The notes beneath the pieces were generated by a model, which was not told the origin of the DNA, did no database searches, and saw only the letters and a list, made by a program, of their open reading frames with translations. Shown piece by piece: positions 26,019 through 33,971 of a DNA stretch of 64,000 bases (position 1 is its first letter; the number at the start of each line of letters is the position of its first letter). The DNA comes from Pseudomonas peradeniyensis. Its GTDB lineage: Bacteria; Pseudomonadota; Gammaproteobacteria; Pseudomonadales; Pseudomonadaceae. The stretch is from positions 186,001 to 250,000 of the forward strand of contig NZ_JABWRJ020000001.1 in assembly GCF_014268935.2 (NCBI RefSeq), in the 5' to 3' direction. The translations under genes and the position numbers were made by a program.

Positions 26019-27158
26019 ATGCCATGCACCCAGACCCGCGCCCCCTCGTGGCGCCCGTTGAGCCATCTGGCCCATCCCCGTGAAGTGATTCGCCAGTTCA
26101 CCCCCAACTGGTTCGCCGCGACCATGGGCACCGGCGTACTGGCCCTGGCGTTGCACCAGGTGCAGGTGCCACTGCTGGACACGCTTGCCGAGGGCCTGTG
26201 GTGGCTGACCATTGGCCTGTTCACCCTGTTCTGCGTCCTGTATGGCGCCCGCTGGGTGATGTTCTTCGATGAGGCGCGGCGGATCTTCGCCCACTCCACC
26301 GTGTCGATGTTCTTTGGCACCATCCCCATGGGCCTGGCCACCATCCTCAACGGCGCCCTGGTATTCGGCCTGGCGCGCTGGGGCGAGTCGGTGGTGCCGT
26401 GGGTGGAAATGCTCTGGTGGCTGGACGTGGGCCTGGCGCTGCTGTGCGGCGTGGCCATTCCCTACCTGATGTTCACCCGCCAGGAGCACAGCATCGACCA
26501 GATGACCGCGGTGTGGCTGCTGCCGGTGGTGGCGGCGGAAGTCGCCGCCGCCAGTGGCGGGTTGCTGGCACCGCACCTGGTGGATGCGCACCGGCAGTTC
26601 CTGGTGGTGATCACCAGCTATGTGATGTGGGCGGTGTCGTTGCCGGTGGCGTTCAGCATCCTCACCATCCTCATGCTGCGCATGGCCCTGCATAAACTGC
26701 CGCCAGCGAACATGGCTGCCTCCAGCTGGCTGGCGCTGGGCCCGATCGGTACCGGCGCGCTGGGCATGCTGGTGCTCGGTGGCGATGCTCCGGCGGTATT
26801 CGCCGCCAATGGCCTGGGTGGCCTCGGCGAGGTGGCCCGTGGGCTGGGGCTGGTGGCCGGTATCGTGCTCTGGGGCGCCGGCTTGTGGTGGCTGCTGACG
26901 GCGGTGCTGATCACCTTGCGCTACATGCGCCAGGGCATGCCGTTCAACCTGGGCTGGTGGGGGTTCACCTTCCCGCTGGGGGTGTACTGCCTGGCCACCC
27001 TGAAGCTGGCGGCCTGGTTGGGACTCGGTTTCTTCAGCGTGTTTGGCCTGGTACTGGTGGTGGCGCTGGCCTTGCTCTGGGCGGTGGTGGCCAGCCGTAC
27101 CTTGCAGGGTGCCTGGCGCGGCGAGCTGTTCGTATCGCCGTGTATCGCGCAGCACTGA
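26019..27158 (+). CDS. TDT/SLAC1-family transporter (TehA-like)
   Basis: The 379-residue protein has about ten hydrophobic helices and begins with a soluble stretch, then REVIRQFTPNWFAATMGTGVLAL, the conserved opening of the tellurite-resistance/dicarboxylate (TDT) family that includes Mae1, SLAC1 and the sulfite exporter Ssu1. A phenylalanine-gated anion channel or sulfite/C4-dicarboxylate exporter is the likely role. A CCAGGAG box precedes the ATG. The gene is divergent from an MFS gene. A REP pair follows 24 bases after the stop. Confidence 0.85.
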   Translation: MPCTQTRAPSWRPLSHLAHPREVIRQFTPNWFAATMGTGVLALALHQVQVPLLDTLAEGLWWLTIGLFTLFCVLYGARWVMFFDEARRIFAHSTVSMFFGTIPMGLATILNGALVFGLARWGESVVPWVEMLWWLDVGLALLCGVAIPYLMFTRQEHSIDQMTAVWLLPVVAAEVAAASGGLLAPHLVDAHRQFLVVITSYVMWAVSLPVAFSILTILMLRMALHKLPPANMAASSWLALGPIGTGALGMLVLGGDAPAVFAANGLGGLGEVARGLGLVAGIVLWGAGLWWLLTAVLITLRYMRQGMPFNLGWWGFTFPLGVYCLATLKLAAWLGLGFFSVFGLVLVVALALLWAVVASRTLQGAWRGELFVSPCIAQH

Positions 27159-27182
27159 GTTTGTTGTCCTTTGTGAAGGCGT

Positions 27183-27260
27183 TGTGGGAGCGGGCTTGCC
27201 CCGCGATGATGGCTTGATGTCTGGCTTAGCCCCCATCGCGGGGCAAGGCCCGCTCCCACA
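27183..27260. repeat. REP pair (TGTGGGAGCGGGCTTGCCCCGCG type)
   Basis: TGTGGGAGCGGGCTTGCCCC with CGCGATG is mirrored by CATCGCGGGGCAAGGCCCGC with TCCCACA. One extra G in the right arm breaks perfect symmetry. It separates the TDT gene from the lplT-plsC fusion. Confidence 0.9.
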
Positions 27261-27368
27261 AAGCCCGCCCTCACAAGTTCCTTGTGCCTGTGGACATTCC
27301 CGTGCAGATTTGTGGCTTATCACGCTGTACGTGCCTCCAATGACAAAGCCCAACCAGGTACAAGGACG

Positions 27369-29243
27369 ATGAGTCACCCCTCGCAATTCACCCTGCTCGG
27401 CAAGCGGCGTTTCCTGCCGTTCTTCATCACCCAGTCGCTGGGCGCCTTCAACGACAACCTGTTCAAGCAGTCGCTGATCCTGGCGATCCTCTACAAGCTG
27501 AGCCTGGAAGGCGACCGCTCGATCTGGGTCAACCTCTGCGCCTTGCTGTTCATCCTGCCGTTCTTCCTGTTCTCGGCGCTGGCGGGGCAGTTCGGCGAGA
27601 AGTTTGCCAAGGATCGGCTGATCCGCGCGATCAAGCTGGCTGAGATCGTCATCATGGCCATCGGCGCGACCGGTTTCGTCACCCATCACCTGGAGTTGAT
27701 GCTGGTGGCGCTGTTCGCCATGGGCACCCACTCGGCGCTGTTCGGTCCGGTGAAGTACTCGATCCTGCCCCAGGCCCTGCGTGAGGAGGAACTGGTGGGC
27801 GGCAACGGCCTGGTGGAGATGGGTACCTTCCTGGCGATCCTGGCCGGGACCATCGGCGCCGGGATGCTGATGTCCTCCAGCCAGTACGCGGTACTGGCCG
27901 CCGCCGGGGTGGTGGCCACCGCGGTGCTGGGCTACCTGGCCAGCCGCTGGATCCCCCGTGCCGCCGCTGCCGCGCCGCAGATGAAGCTGGACTGGAACAT
28001 CTTCAAGCAGTCCTGGCTGACCCTGCGCCTGGGCCTGGGCCAGACCCCGGCGGTGTCGCGTTCGATCGTCGGCAACTCGTGGTTCTGGTTCGTCGGCGCC
28101 ATCTACCTCACGCAGATCCCGGCCTACGCCAAGGACTGGCTGCACGGTGACGAGACCGTGGTGACCCTGGTGCTGACCCTGTTCTCGGTGGGCATCGCCG
28201 TCGGTTCGCTGCTGTGCGAACGCCTGAGCGGGCGCAAGGTGGAGATCGGCCTGGTGCCGTTCGGTTCGTTCGGCCTGACCCTGTTCGGTTTGCTGTGGTG
28301 GTGGCATTCGGGGGATGTGCCGGTCGGTGCCGTGCCCCATGACTGGCTGGCGTTGCTGGGCATGAGCCAGGCCTGGTGGATCATGCTGTCGATCATTGGT
28401 CTGGGCATTTTCGGCGGTTTCTACATCGTGCCGCTGTACGCGCTGATCCAGGCGCGCACCCCGGAAGACCAGCGGGCCCGGGTGATCGCCGCCAACAACA
28501 TCCTCAACGCGCTGTTCATGGTGGTGTCGGCGATCATCACCATCGCCCTGTTGAGCGTGGCCAAGCTGAGCATCCCGCAGCTGTTCCTGGTGGTATCGCT
28601 GCTCAATATCGCGGTCAACGCCTACATCTTCCGCATCGTGCCGGAATTCACCATGCGCTTCCTGATCTGGCTGCTCAGCCACTCGATGTACCGGGTCGAG
28701 CACCGCGAGCTGCAGCGTATTCCCGATGAAGGCGCGGCGCTGCTGGTGTGCAACCATGTGTCGTTCGTCGATGCGCTGCTGATCGGTGGGGCGATCCGCC
28801 GGCCGATCCGTTTCGTCATGTACTACAAGATCTACAACCTGCCGGTGCTCAACTTCGTGTTCCGCACCGCCGGCGCCATTCCCATCGCCGGGCGCGGCGA
28901 GGACGAGGCCACCTACGAGCGTGCCTTCGCCCGTATCGCCCAGTACCTGGCCGACGGCGAGCTGGTGTGCATCTTCCCCGAAGGCAAACTGAGTTCGGAC
29001 GGTGAGATCGATGTGTTCAAGGGCGGGGTGAACCGCATCCTGCAGGAGACGCCGGTGCCGGTAATTCCGCTGGCGTTGCAGGGGCTGTGGGGCAGTTTCT
29101 TCAGTCGCGACCCGAACAAGGGCTTCTTCAAGCGCCTGTGGTCGCGGGTGACCCTGGTGGCCGGTGCCGCCATCCCGGTGGAGGCGGCGCAGCCCGAAGT
29201 GCTGCGCGAGCAGGTGAGCCTGCTGCGCGGCGACGTTCGCTAA
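27369..29243 (+). CDS. LplT-PlsC fusion: lysophospholipid flippase and acyltransferase
   Basis: The 624-residue protein joins an MFS domain of the LplT type (about residues 1-420, SLGAFNDNLFKQSLI, about twelve helices) with a PlsC-type 1-acyl-glycerophosphate acyltransferase domain (about 440-624) having NHVSFVDALL (H463 and D468) and FPEGKLS (E538). It should flip lysophospholipids inward and re-acylate them at the inner membrane. Some bacteria have a third acyl-ACP synthetase domain (Aas); it is absent here. GAGGACG precedes the ATG; a long in-frame upstream stretch starting at 27282 is not homologous. Confidence 0.9.
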   Translation: MSHPSQFTLLGKRRFLPFFITQSLGAFNDNLFKQSLILAILYKLSLEGDRSIWVNLCALLFILPFFLFSALAGQFGEKFAKDRLIRAIKLAEIVIMAIGATGFVTHHLELMLVALFAMGTHSALFGPVKYSILPQALREEELVGGNGLVEMGTFLAILAGTIGAGMLMSSSQYAVLAAAGVVATAVLGYLASRWIPRAAAAAPQMKLDWNIFKQSWLTLRLGLGQTPAVSRSIVGNSWFWFVGAIYLTQIPAYAKDWLHGDETVVTLVLTLFSVGIAVGSLLCERLSGRKVEIGLVPFGSFGLTLFGLLWWWHSGDVPVGAVPHDWLALLGMSQAWWIMLSIIGLGIFGGFYIVPLYALIQARTPEDQRARVIAANNILNALFMVVSAIITIALLSVAKLSIPQLFLVVSLLNIAVNAYIFRIVPEFTMRFLIWLLSHSMYRVEHRELQRIPDEGAALLVCNHVSFVDALLIGGAIRRPIRFVMYYKIYNLPVLNFVFRTAGAIPIAGRGEDEATYERAFARIAQYLADGELVCIFPEGKLSSDGEIDVFKGGVNRILQETPVPVIPLALQGLWGSFFSRDPNKGFFKRLWSRVTLVAGAAIPVEAAQPEVLREQVSLLRGDVR

Positions 29244-29259
29244 GGGAAACGCAGGGAGG

Positions 29260-29577
29260 TCAGCTGGCGCTGACCTTCAGGCCGACCAGGCCGGTGATGA
29301 TCAGGGCGACACTGGCCAGGCGGATCAGCGCCATGGATTCGCCAAACAGGATGATCCCGGCGATCACCGTGCCGACCGCACCGACACCGGTCCAGATGGC
29401 ATAGGCGGTTCCCAGCGGCAGTTCCTTCATGGCCAGGCCCAGCAGGCCGAGGCTGATGACCATGGCGCCGACGGTGAGGATGGTGGGCATGGGGCGGGTG
29501 AAGCCGTCGGTGTACTTGAGGCCGACAGCCCAGCCGACTTCGAACAGGCCGGCGAAGAACAGGATGATCCAGGACAT
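29260..29577 (-). CDS. sugE: Guanidinium exporter of the SMR family (SugE/Gdx)
   Basis: The 105-residue protein has four membrane helices and closely follows Sug[21 protein letters not shown] with Glu13 as proton/substrate site, GFTRPMP, and [19 protein letters not shown]. SugE/Gdx exports guanidinium ions. The ATG at 29577 follows GGAG. A guanidine-II riboswitch lies just upstream, which makes guanidinium export the clear reading rather than general drug efflux. Confidence 0.95.
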   Translation of the reverse strand: MSWIILFFAGLFEVGWAVGLKYTDGFTRPMPTILTVGAMVISLGLLGLAMKELPLGTAYAIWTGVGAVGTVIAGIILFGESMALIRLASVALIITGLVGLKVSAS

Positions 29578-29602
29578 GGTAAGTCTCCATCGATTCAATG
29601 AT

Positions 29603-29650
29603 GGGGCCGTCCCCGGTATGTTCACGCACAGCGTCGTGAGGCCGTCCTCA
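29603..29650 (-). promoter_or_regulatory. Guanidine-II (mini-ykkC) riboswitch
   Basis: On the reverse strand two small hairpins occur in series: GAGGACGGCCTC (29649-29638) and GGGGACGGCCCC (29614-29603), each with the ACGG loop that defines mini-ykkC. They are 23 bases apart, and the second is 25 bases before the sugE start. A -10-like TATAGT at 29664-29659 would place the transcript start just before the first hairpin. Guanidine binding would turn on sugE translation. Confidence 0.93.
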
Positions 29651-29758
29651 CAGTGCGCACTATACTGCACATTTGTGATGGGTGAGGCAAGCGTGACGGA
29701 TCAATGGTGCTTGTACCGGCCATACTCAATGGCTGGTCGGTACATCCGCACACCTGCG

Positions 29759-30412
29759 TCAAGACCAGCTCAGAATCGGCCAGCCATTGGTCTGCGCATG
29801 CTCGCGCAGCACCGGGTCCGGGTTCACCACGTGCGGGTGATCGACCTTCAGCAGCAGCGGCAGGTCGTTGCGCGAATCCGAGTAGAAACTCGCCCCCTCC
29901 AGGTTCTCCTGCTCCTGGTCCAGCCACTCCAGCAGGCGGGTGATCTTGCCTTCGCGGTAGGTGAGCACGCCGTGGGTCTTGCCGGTGAACACGCCGTTGA
30001 CCGCCTCCAGCTCGATGGCCAGGTACTCGTCCACGCCCAGGCGCGCCGCGATCGGTCCGACCAGGTGAGTGCCGCTGGCCGAAATGATCAGGATCCGGTC
30101 ACCGCGCTTGCGGTGCTCGGCGATGCAGCGGCAGGCGTCGCCGTAGATGATCGGCTCGATCACCTCCTCGACCCAGGGCTCTACCAGGTGCTCCACTTCT
30201 TCCAGGGTGCGCCCGGCCAGGGGCTCCAGGCTGAAGGCCATGTAGTCCTCCATCGCCAGGTGGCCCTTGCCGTAGGCTTCCATCAGCTCATGATCGCGCT
30301 TGAGGAAAGCCTTGCCGTCCACCCAGCCCAGCCGGGCCATCTGCTCGCTCCACAGCGACGCGCAGTCGCCGTGGATCAGGGTTTCGTCCAGATCGAAGAT
30401 TGCCAGTGCCAT
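29759..30412 (-). CDS. HAD-IB family phosphatase (SerB-like)
   Basis: The 217-residue protein has the HAD motifs in order: IFDLDETLIHGD with Asp7 (nucleophile) and Asp9, ISASGTHLV (motif II serine), GKTHGVLTYREGK with the motif III lysine, and YSDSRNDLPLL (motif IV aspartates). It should hydrolyse a phosphomonoester in the cytoplasm. It is the last gene of the ABC operon, 13 bases after the ATPase gene, so it likely acts on the imported compound or a product of it. Substrate is unknown; phosphoserine, phosphocholine or glycerophosphate are possible by fold. Confidence 0.8.
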   Translation of the reverse strand: MALAIFDLDETLIHGDCASLWSEQMARLGWVDGKAFLKRDHELMEAYGKGHLAMEDYMAFSLEPLAGRTLEEVEHLVEPWVEEVIEPIIYGDACRCIAEHRKRGDRILIISASGTHLVGPIAARLGVDEYLAIELEAVNGVFTGKTHGVLTYREGKITRLLEWLDQEQENLEGASFYSDSRNDLPLLLKVDHPHVVNPDPVLREHAQTNGWPILSWS

Positions 30413-30425
30413 GCGTTGCTTCTCC

Positions 30426-31415
30426 TTAGGCCACTTCCCGTAGCGCCGTGGGGTCGATCGACAAGGATACCCGCTGCCCGTCCGCGTGCAGGTCGGCCGC
30501 GCAGCGGTTGAGCACGTCGACCACCAACTCGACGTCGCGCACCCGCACCCGGTAGCGGATGACGTTGCCCAGCAGGCTGTGGGTGCGGATCTCGCCGTCG
30601 AGTTCGCCGTTCAGGCCCAGGGTGATGGACTCCGGGCGGATCGCCAGGCGACCGTTGACCGGGCGTTGCAGCAGGCGGCTGGCGCTGTCGGCGTCGAGCA
30701 GGTTGTAGTTGCCGATGAAGCCTGCGGCGAACAGGTCCACGGGCGCGGTGTAGAGGGTCTCGGCATCGCCGCTCTGGACGATGCGGCCCTGGTTCATCAG
30801 GACGATGCGGTCCGACATGGTCAGCGCCTCTTCCTGGTCGTGGGTGACGAAGATGGTGGTCAGCCCCAGCTCGCGCTGGATGGCACGGATCTGCTCGCGC
30901 AGGTGCTTGCGGATGCGCGCATCCAGCGCCGACAGCGGCTCGTCGAGCAGCAACAGGCGTGGGCGGGTGACCAGCGAGCGGGCCAGGGCCACGCGCTGGC
31001 ACTGGCCGCCGGACAGCTGGTGCGGGTAGCGCCCGGCGAAGCTGCCCAACTCGACCAGGTCGAGTACTTCGCGCACCCGCGCCTGGCTTTCGTCGGCCTT
31101 GACCTTCTGCATGCGCAGGCCGAAGGCGACGTTCTGTTCCACGGTCATGTTGGGGAACAGCGCGTAGCTCTGGAACACCATGCCGATGCCGCGCTTCTGC
31201 GGGCTCACTGGCACGATGTCCTGGCCGTCGAGGAGGATCCGCCCGCTGTCCACCGGGGTCAGCCCGGCGATGCAGCGCAGCAGGGTGGACTTGCCGCAGC
31301 CGGAAGGGCCGAGCAGGGTGACGAACTCGCCGCGCTCGATCTGGCAGTCGATGTTCTCGAACACCGGGCTGCCGGCGTAGCTCTTTTGCAGTTTCTGTAC
31401 GCTGACGAAGCTCAT
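30426..31415 (-). CDS. ABC transporter ATPase (PhnT-like)
   Basis: The 329-residue subunit has the Walker A motif GPSGCGKST at residues 36-44, the signature LSGGQCQRVALA at 133-144, Walker B LLLLDEPLSALD (Asp157, Glu158), an H-loop THDQEEALT and a C-terminal TOBE-like domain. It powers import with the two permeases and the binding protein of this operon. It starts one base after the permease stop. The Fe(III)/spermidine/AEP type of transporter is the right class; regulator resemblance to PhnR favours 2-aminoethylphosphonate or a related compound. Confidence 0.85.
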   Translation of the reverse strand: MSFVSVQKLQKSYAGSPVFENIDCQIERGEFVTLLGPSGCGKSTLLRCIAGLTPVDSGRILLDGQDIVPVSPQKRGIGMVFQSYALFPNMTVEQNVAFGLRMQKVKADESQARVREVLDLVELGSFAGRYPHQLSGGQCQRVALARSLVTRPRLLLLDEPLSALDARIRKHLREQIRAIQRELGLTTIFVTHDQEEALTMSDRIVLMNQGRIVQSGDAETLYTAPVDLFAAGFIGNYNLLDADSASRLLQRPVNGRLAIRPESITLGLNGELDGEIRTHSLLGNVIRYRVRVRDVELVVDVLNRCAADLHADGQRVSLSIDPTALREVA

Positions 31416-31416
31416 G

Positions 31417-32211
31417 TCAGGTCTTGTCCTTGTTCAGGCGGTTGGCGACCCAGGTCAGCACCAGCACGAAGGCGAAGTAGGAGATGACCAGCGCGCTGTT
31501 GAAGTGGCCGCTGCTGTTGCGCATGTTGTTCAGGTACACCTGCAGGGTCTCGTAGCGGGTGCCCACCAGCAGGTTGGCGAACACGAACTCGCCGAACAGG
31601 AACGAGAACGACAGCAGCAGCGCCACCATCAGGCCCTTGCGCAGGTTGGGCAGCACCACCAGGAACGCCGCCTGCCAGGTGCTGGCGCCGAGCAGCTGGG
31701 CGGCGTCCATCAGGTCGCGCAGGTTGATGGCCTGCAGGTTGTTGGTGATGGCCCGGTACATGAACGGCAGGGCGATGGTGAAGTAGCAGCCGATCAGGAT
31801 CCACGGCGTGCCGACCATGGCCATCGGCCCGCTGCCGTACAGCTGCAGCAGGCCCACCGACGACACCACCGGCGGCACGGCGAACGGCAGCAGGATGAGG
31901 ATGTTCATCAGCGCGTCGAGCTTGGGGAAGTGGTAGTGGACCACGAACAGCAACGGCAGGATCAGCAGTACCGACAGCAGCAGCGCGCCGACGCACACCA
32001 GCAGCGACTGGCCGAAGGCGGCGAGAAAGCGCGGCTCGCTCCACAGCGCGACGTACCACTTGAAGGTCAGCCCGCTGGGCAGCAGGGTCGCTGACCAGCT
32101 GGTGGCCAGCGAGTAGAGCAGGGTGCCGGCCAGCGGCAGCAGCAGGATGAGGAACAGCAGGTACACCACCGCGCGGTGGTAGAGCCCGCCGGCGTTGTTT
32201 TCAGCGCGCAT
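31417..32211 (-). CDS. ABC transporter permease (PhnV-like)
   Basis: The 264-residue protein has about six hydrophobic helices and the binding-protein-dependent permease motif around LMDAAQLLGASTWQAAFLVVLP (EAA loop, with MDAA in place of MEAA). It pairs with the permease at 32201-33040, with which it overlaps by 11 bases, and with the ATPase downstream. It should form half of the membrane channel for the imported phosphonate-like solute. Confidence 0.85.
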   Translation of the reverse strand: MRAENNAGGLYHRAVVYLLFLILLLPLAGTLLYSLATSWSATLLPSGLTFKWYVALWSEPRFLAAFGQSLLVCVGALLLSVLLILPLLFVVHYHFPKLDALMNILILLPFAVPPVVSSVGLLQLYGSGPMAMVGTPWILIGCYFTIALPFMYRAITNNLQAINLRDLMDAAQLLGASTWQAAFLVVLPNLRKGLMVALLLSFSFLFGEFVFANLLVGTRYETLQVYLNNMRNSSGHFNSALVISYFAFVLVLTWVANRLNKDKT

Positions 32212-33040
32212 GGTAGCTCCTCTTGAGCAGCCATTGATGGACCACCGTGACCACGGTCATCAGACCCACCAACACCATCGCCAGGGCACTGGCCAGGTTC
32301 GGGTCGAGGCTGATGTCGCCGGCCACAAGGCCCGCGATGCGGATCGGCAGCACGTTGAAGTTGCCGGTGGTCAGGGCGTAGACGGTGGCGTAGGCGCCCA
32401 GGGCGTTGGCCAGCAGGATGACGAAGGTGCCGAGCAGCGCCGGGGTGAGCACCGGCAGGCCGATGTGCCGCCAGAACTGCCAGTGGCTGGCGCCGAGCAA
32501 GGCCGCCGATTCGCGCCAGTCCTCGCGCAGGGCGTCGAAGGCCGGGTAGAGCAGCAGCACGCCCAGGGGGATCTGGAAGTAGGTGTACACCAGGATCAGA
32601 CCGGTCTTGGAGTAGATGCTGAAGTCACCGAGCAGGCCCATCTGCTTGAGCAGCAGGGTGAGCGCGCCATTGAAGCCGAGCAGGATGATGAAGGCGAACG
32701 CCAGGGGCACGCCGGCGAAGTTGCTGGTCATGTTGGCGAAGGCGCTGACGAAGTCGCGCAGCTTCGAGTCGACCCGGCGCAGCGAATAGGCGCCCAGGGT
32801 GGCGATGACGATGCCGAACAGGCTCGACCAGAAGCTGATCTCCAGGCTGCGTTGCAACGCCTGCAGGTAGAACTTCGAGGCGAAGATCTTGCTGAAGTTG
32901 GCCAGGCCCCAGCCGCTTTCGCTCTGCAGGCTGTTGAGGGCGACCCAGGCCAGCGGCGCGACCTGGAAGATGATGAAGAACACGGCGAACGGCAGCAGGC
33001 AGAGCAGGGCCAGGTAGCGGCCGCGATGGCTTGCATTCAC
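32201..33040 (-). CDS. ABC transporter permease (PhnU-like)
   Basis: The 279-residue protein has about six helices and the EAA-type loop ESAALLGASHWQFWRHIGLPV. The start is a GTG at 33040 that shares bases with the TGA of the hydrolase gene (GTGA), giving VNASHRGRYLALLCLLPF; no ATG is available in frame nearby. The open frame continues further upstream, inside the hydrolase gene, but that part is antiparallel to no homologous sequence and is set aside. Coupling to the hydrolase argues that transport and hydrolysis work together. Confidence 0.85.
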   Translation of the reverse strand: MNASHRGRYLALLCLLPFAVFFIIFQVAPLAWVALNSLQSESGWGLANFSKIFASKFYLQALQRSLEISFWSSLFGIVIATLGAYSLRRVDSKLRDFVSAFANMTSNFAGVPLAFAFIILLGFNGALTLLLKQMGLLGDFSIYSKTGLILVYTYFQIPLGVLLLYPAFDALREDWRESAALLGASHWQFWRHIGLPVLTPALLGTFVILLANALGAYATVYALTTGNFNVLPIRIAGLVAGDISLDPNLASALAMVLVGLMTVVTVVHQWLLKRSYHAR

Positions 33041-33843
33041 TTGAGCAGCTCCCGGCAGACCGGTTTGTCGTGGGCGGCGCCGAGCAGCTCGCAGATCGTG
33101 CCGCACAGCTCGGTCTGCAACGGCTTGGCCGCGGGGTCGAGGCTGAACGCCTCGCCGAACACGAACAGCGGCACTTCGCGCTCCTCGGCGAGCAAGCCGT
33201 TGTGCGAGCGGTCGTTGTTCATGCCGTGGTCGGCGGTGACCAGCACCTGATAGCCCTCCTCGAGCCAGCGCGGCAGGTAGTCGGCCAGCAGGATATCGGC
33301 GCTGCGCGCGGCGTTGCGGTACTGGCTGCTGTCCAGGCCATGGCGGTGCCCGGCGTCGTCGATGTTCATCGGGTGCACCAGCAGAAAGTTCGGCGCATGG
33401 CGGCGGCGCAGGTATTCGGCGTCGGCCAGCAGGTGCGAGTCGGGGTAGTGGTCGGCGTAGTAGAACAGGCCGTGCTGGATCGGCAGCTTCGGCGCATGGG
33501 TGTGGCGGTCGCGCAGCGGGTCGAAGGGCGAGCGGTTGTACAGCTCGCTCATCCAGTGATAGGCCGCCGCCGCGGTGCCCAGGCCGGCCTCGCGGGCGTA
33601 GTGGAACACGCTGCGCTGGTTGGACAGGCGGTTGACGTTGTTATGCACGATGCCGCTGTCGATTGGTGGCACGCCGGTGAGGATGCATTCGTACAGCGGT
33701 CGCGACAGCGACGGCAGTTCGCATTCCAACCGGTACAGCGCGGCGCGATCGGCCTCGACGTAGGCGTGCAGATGGCCCATGGCATGGTGCGCGACCTGGT
33801 GGTTGAGGCCGTCGAGCAGGACCAGGATGACGTTGTGTTGCAT
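33037..33843 (-). CDS. Alkaline-phosphatase-superfamily hydrolase (NPP/phosphonoacetate-hydrolase-like)
   Basis: The 268-residue protein has the superfamily metal and nucleophile motifs: VLLDG (Asp11), LPSLSRPLYECILTGVPP (candidate nucleophile Ser47 where related enzymes have Thr), HPMNIDDAGHRHG and TADHGMNNDRS. It lacks a signal peptide, so it acts in the cytoplasm, unlike many phosphodiesterases of this group. It lies between the binding protein and permease genes of an ABC operon next to a PhnR-like regulator, so hydrolysis of a phosphonate or phosphodiester after import is the likely job. At 268 residues it is shorter than known phosphonoacetate hydrolases (about 400). Confidence 0.75.
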   Translation of the reverse strand: MQHNVILVLLDGLNHQVAHHAMGHLHAYVEADRAALYRLECELPSLSRPLYECILTGVPPIDSGIVHNNVNRLSNQRSVFHYAREAGLGTAAAAYHWMSELYNRSPFDPLRDRHTHAPKLPIQHGLFYYADHYPDSHLLADAEYLRRRHAPNFLLVHPMNIDDAGHRHGLDSSQYRNAARSADILLADYLPRWLEEGYQVLVTADHGMNNDRSHNGLLAEEREVPLFVFGEAFSLDPAAKPLQTELCGTICELLGAAHDKPVCRELLK

Positions 33844-33874
33844 GATTGCTCCGGGAAAATTCCGCGGTGGGGGC

Positions 33875-33940
33875 CTTCGCCGGCAAGCCGGCTCCTACAG
33901 GTTCGGCGTATCCCCTGTAGGAGCCGGCTTGCCGGCGAAA
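33875..33940. repeat. REP pair inside the ABC operon (CGCCGGCAAGCCGGCTCC type)
   Basis: TTCGCCGGCAAGCCGGCTCC with TACAG is mirrored by CTGTAGGAGCCGGCTTGCCG with GCGAA. It lies between the binding protein gene and the hydrolase gene on the same strand. In other operons such elements protect the upstream message and lower downstream expression. Confidence 0.9.
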
Positions 33941-33971
33941 GGGTCGGTCAAGGCAGAAGAGCTGCCAGGCC

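Noticed and set aside
25995..28757. A 920-codon open frame on the - strand across the TDT and LplT-PlsC genes
   Set aside because: It crosses a REP pair and two good forward genes, and its sequence is rich in His, Gln, Gly and Arg without any motif. It is a shadow of high GC.
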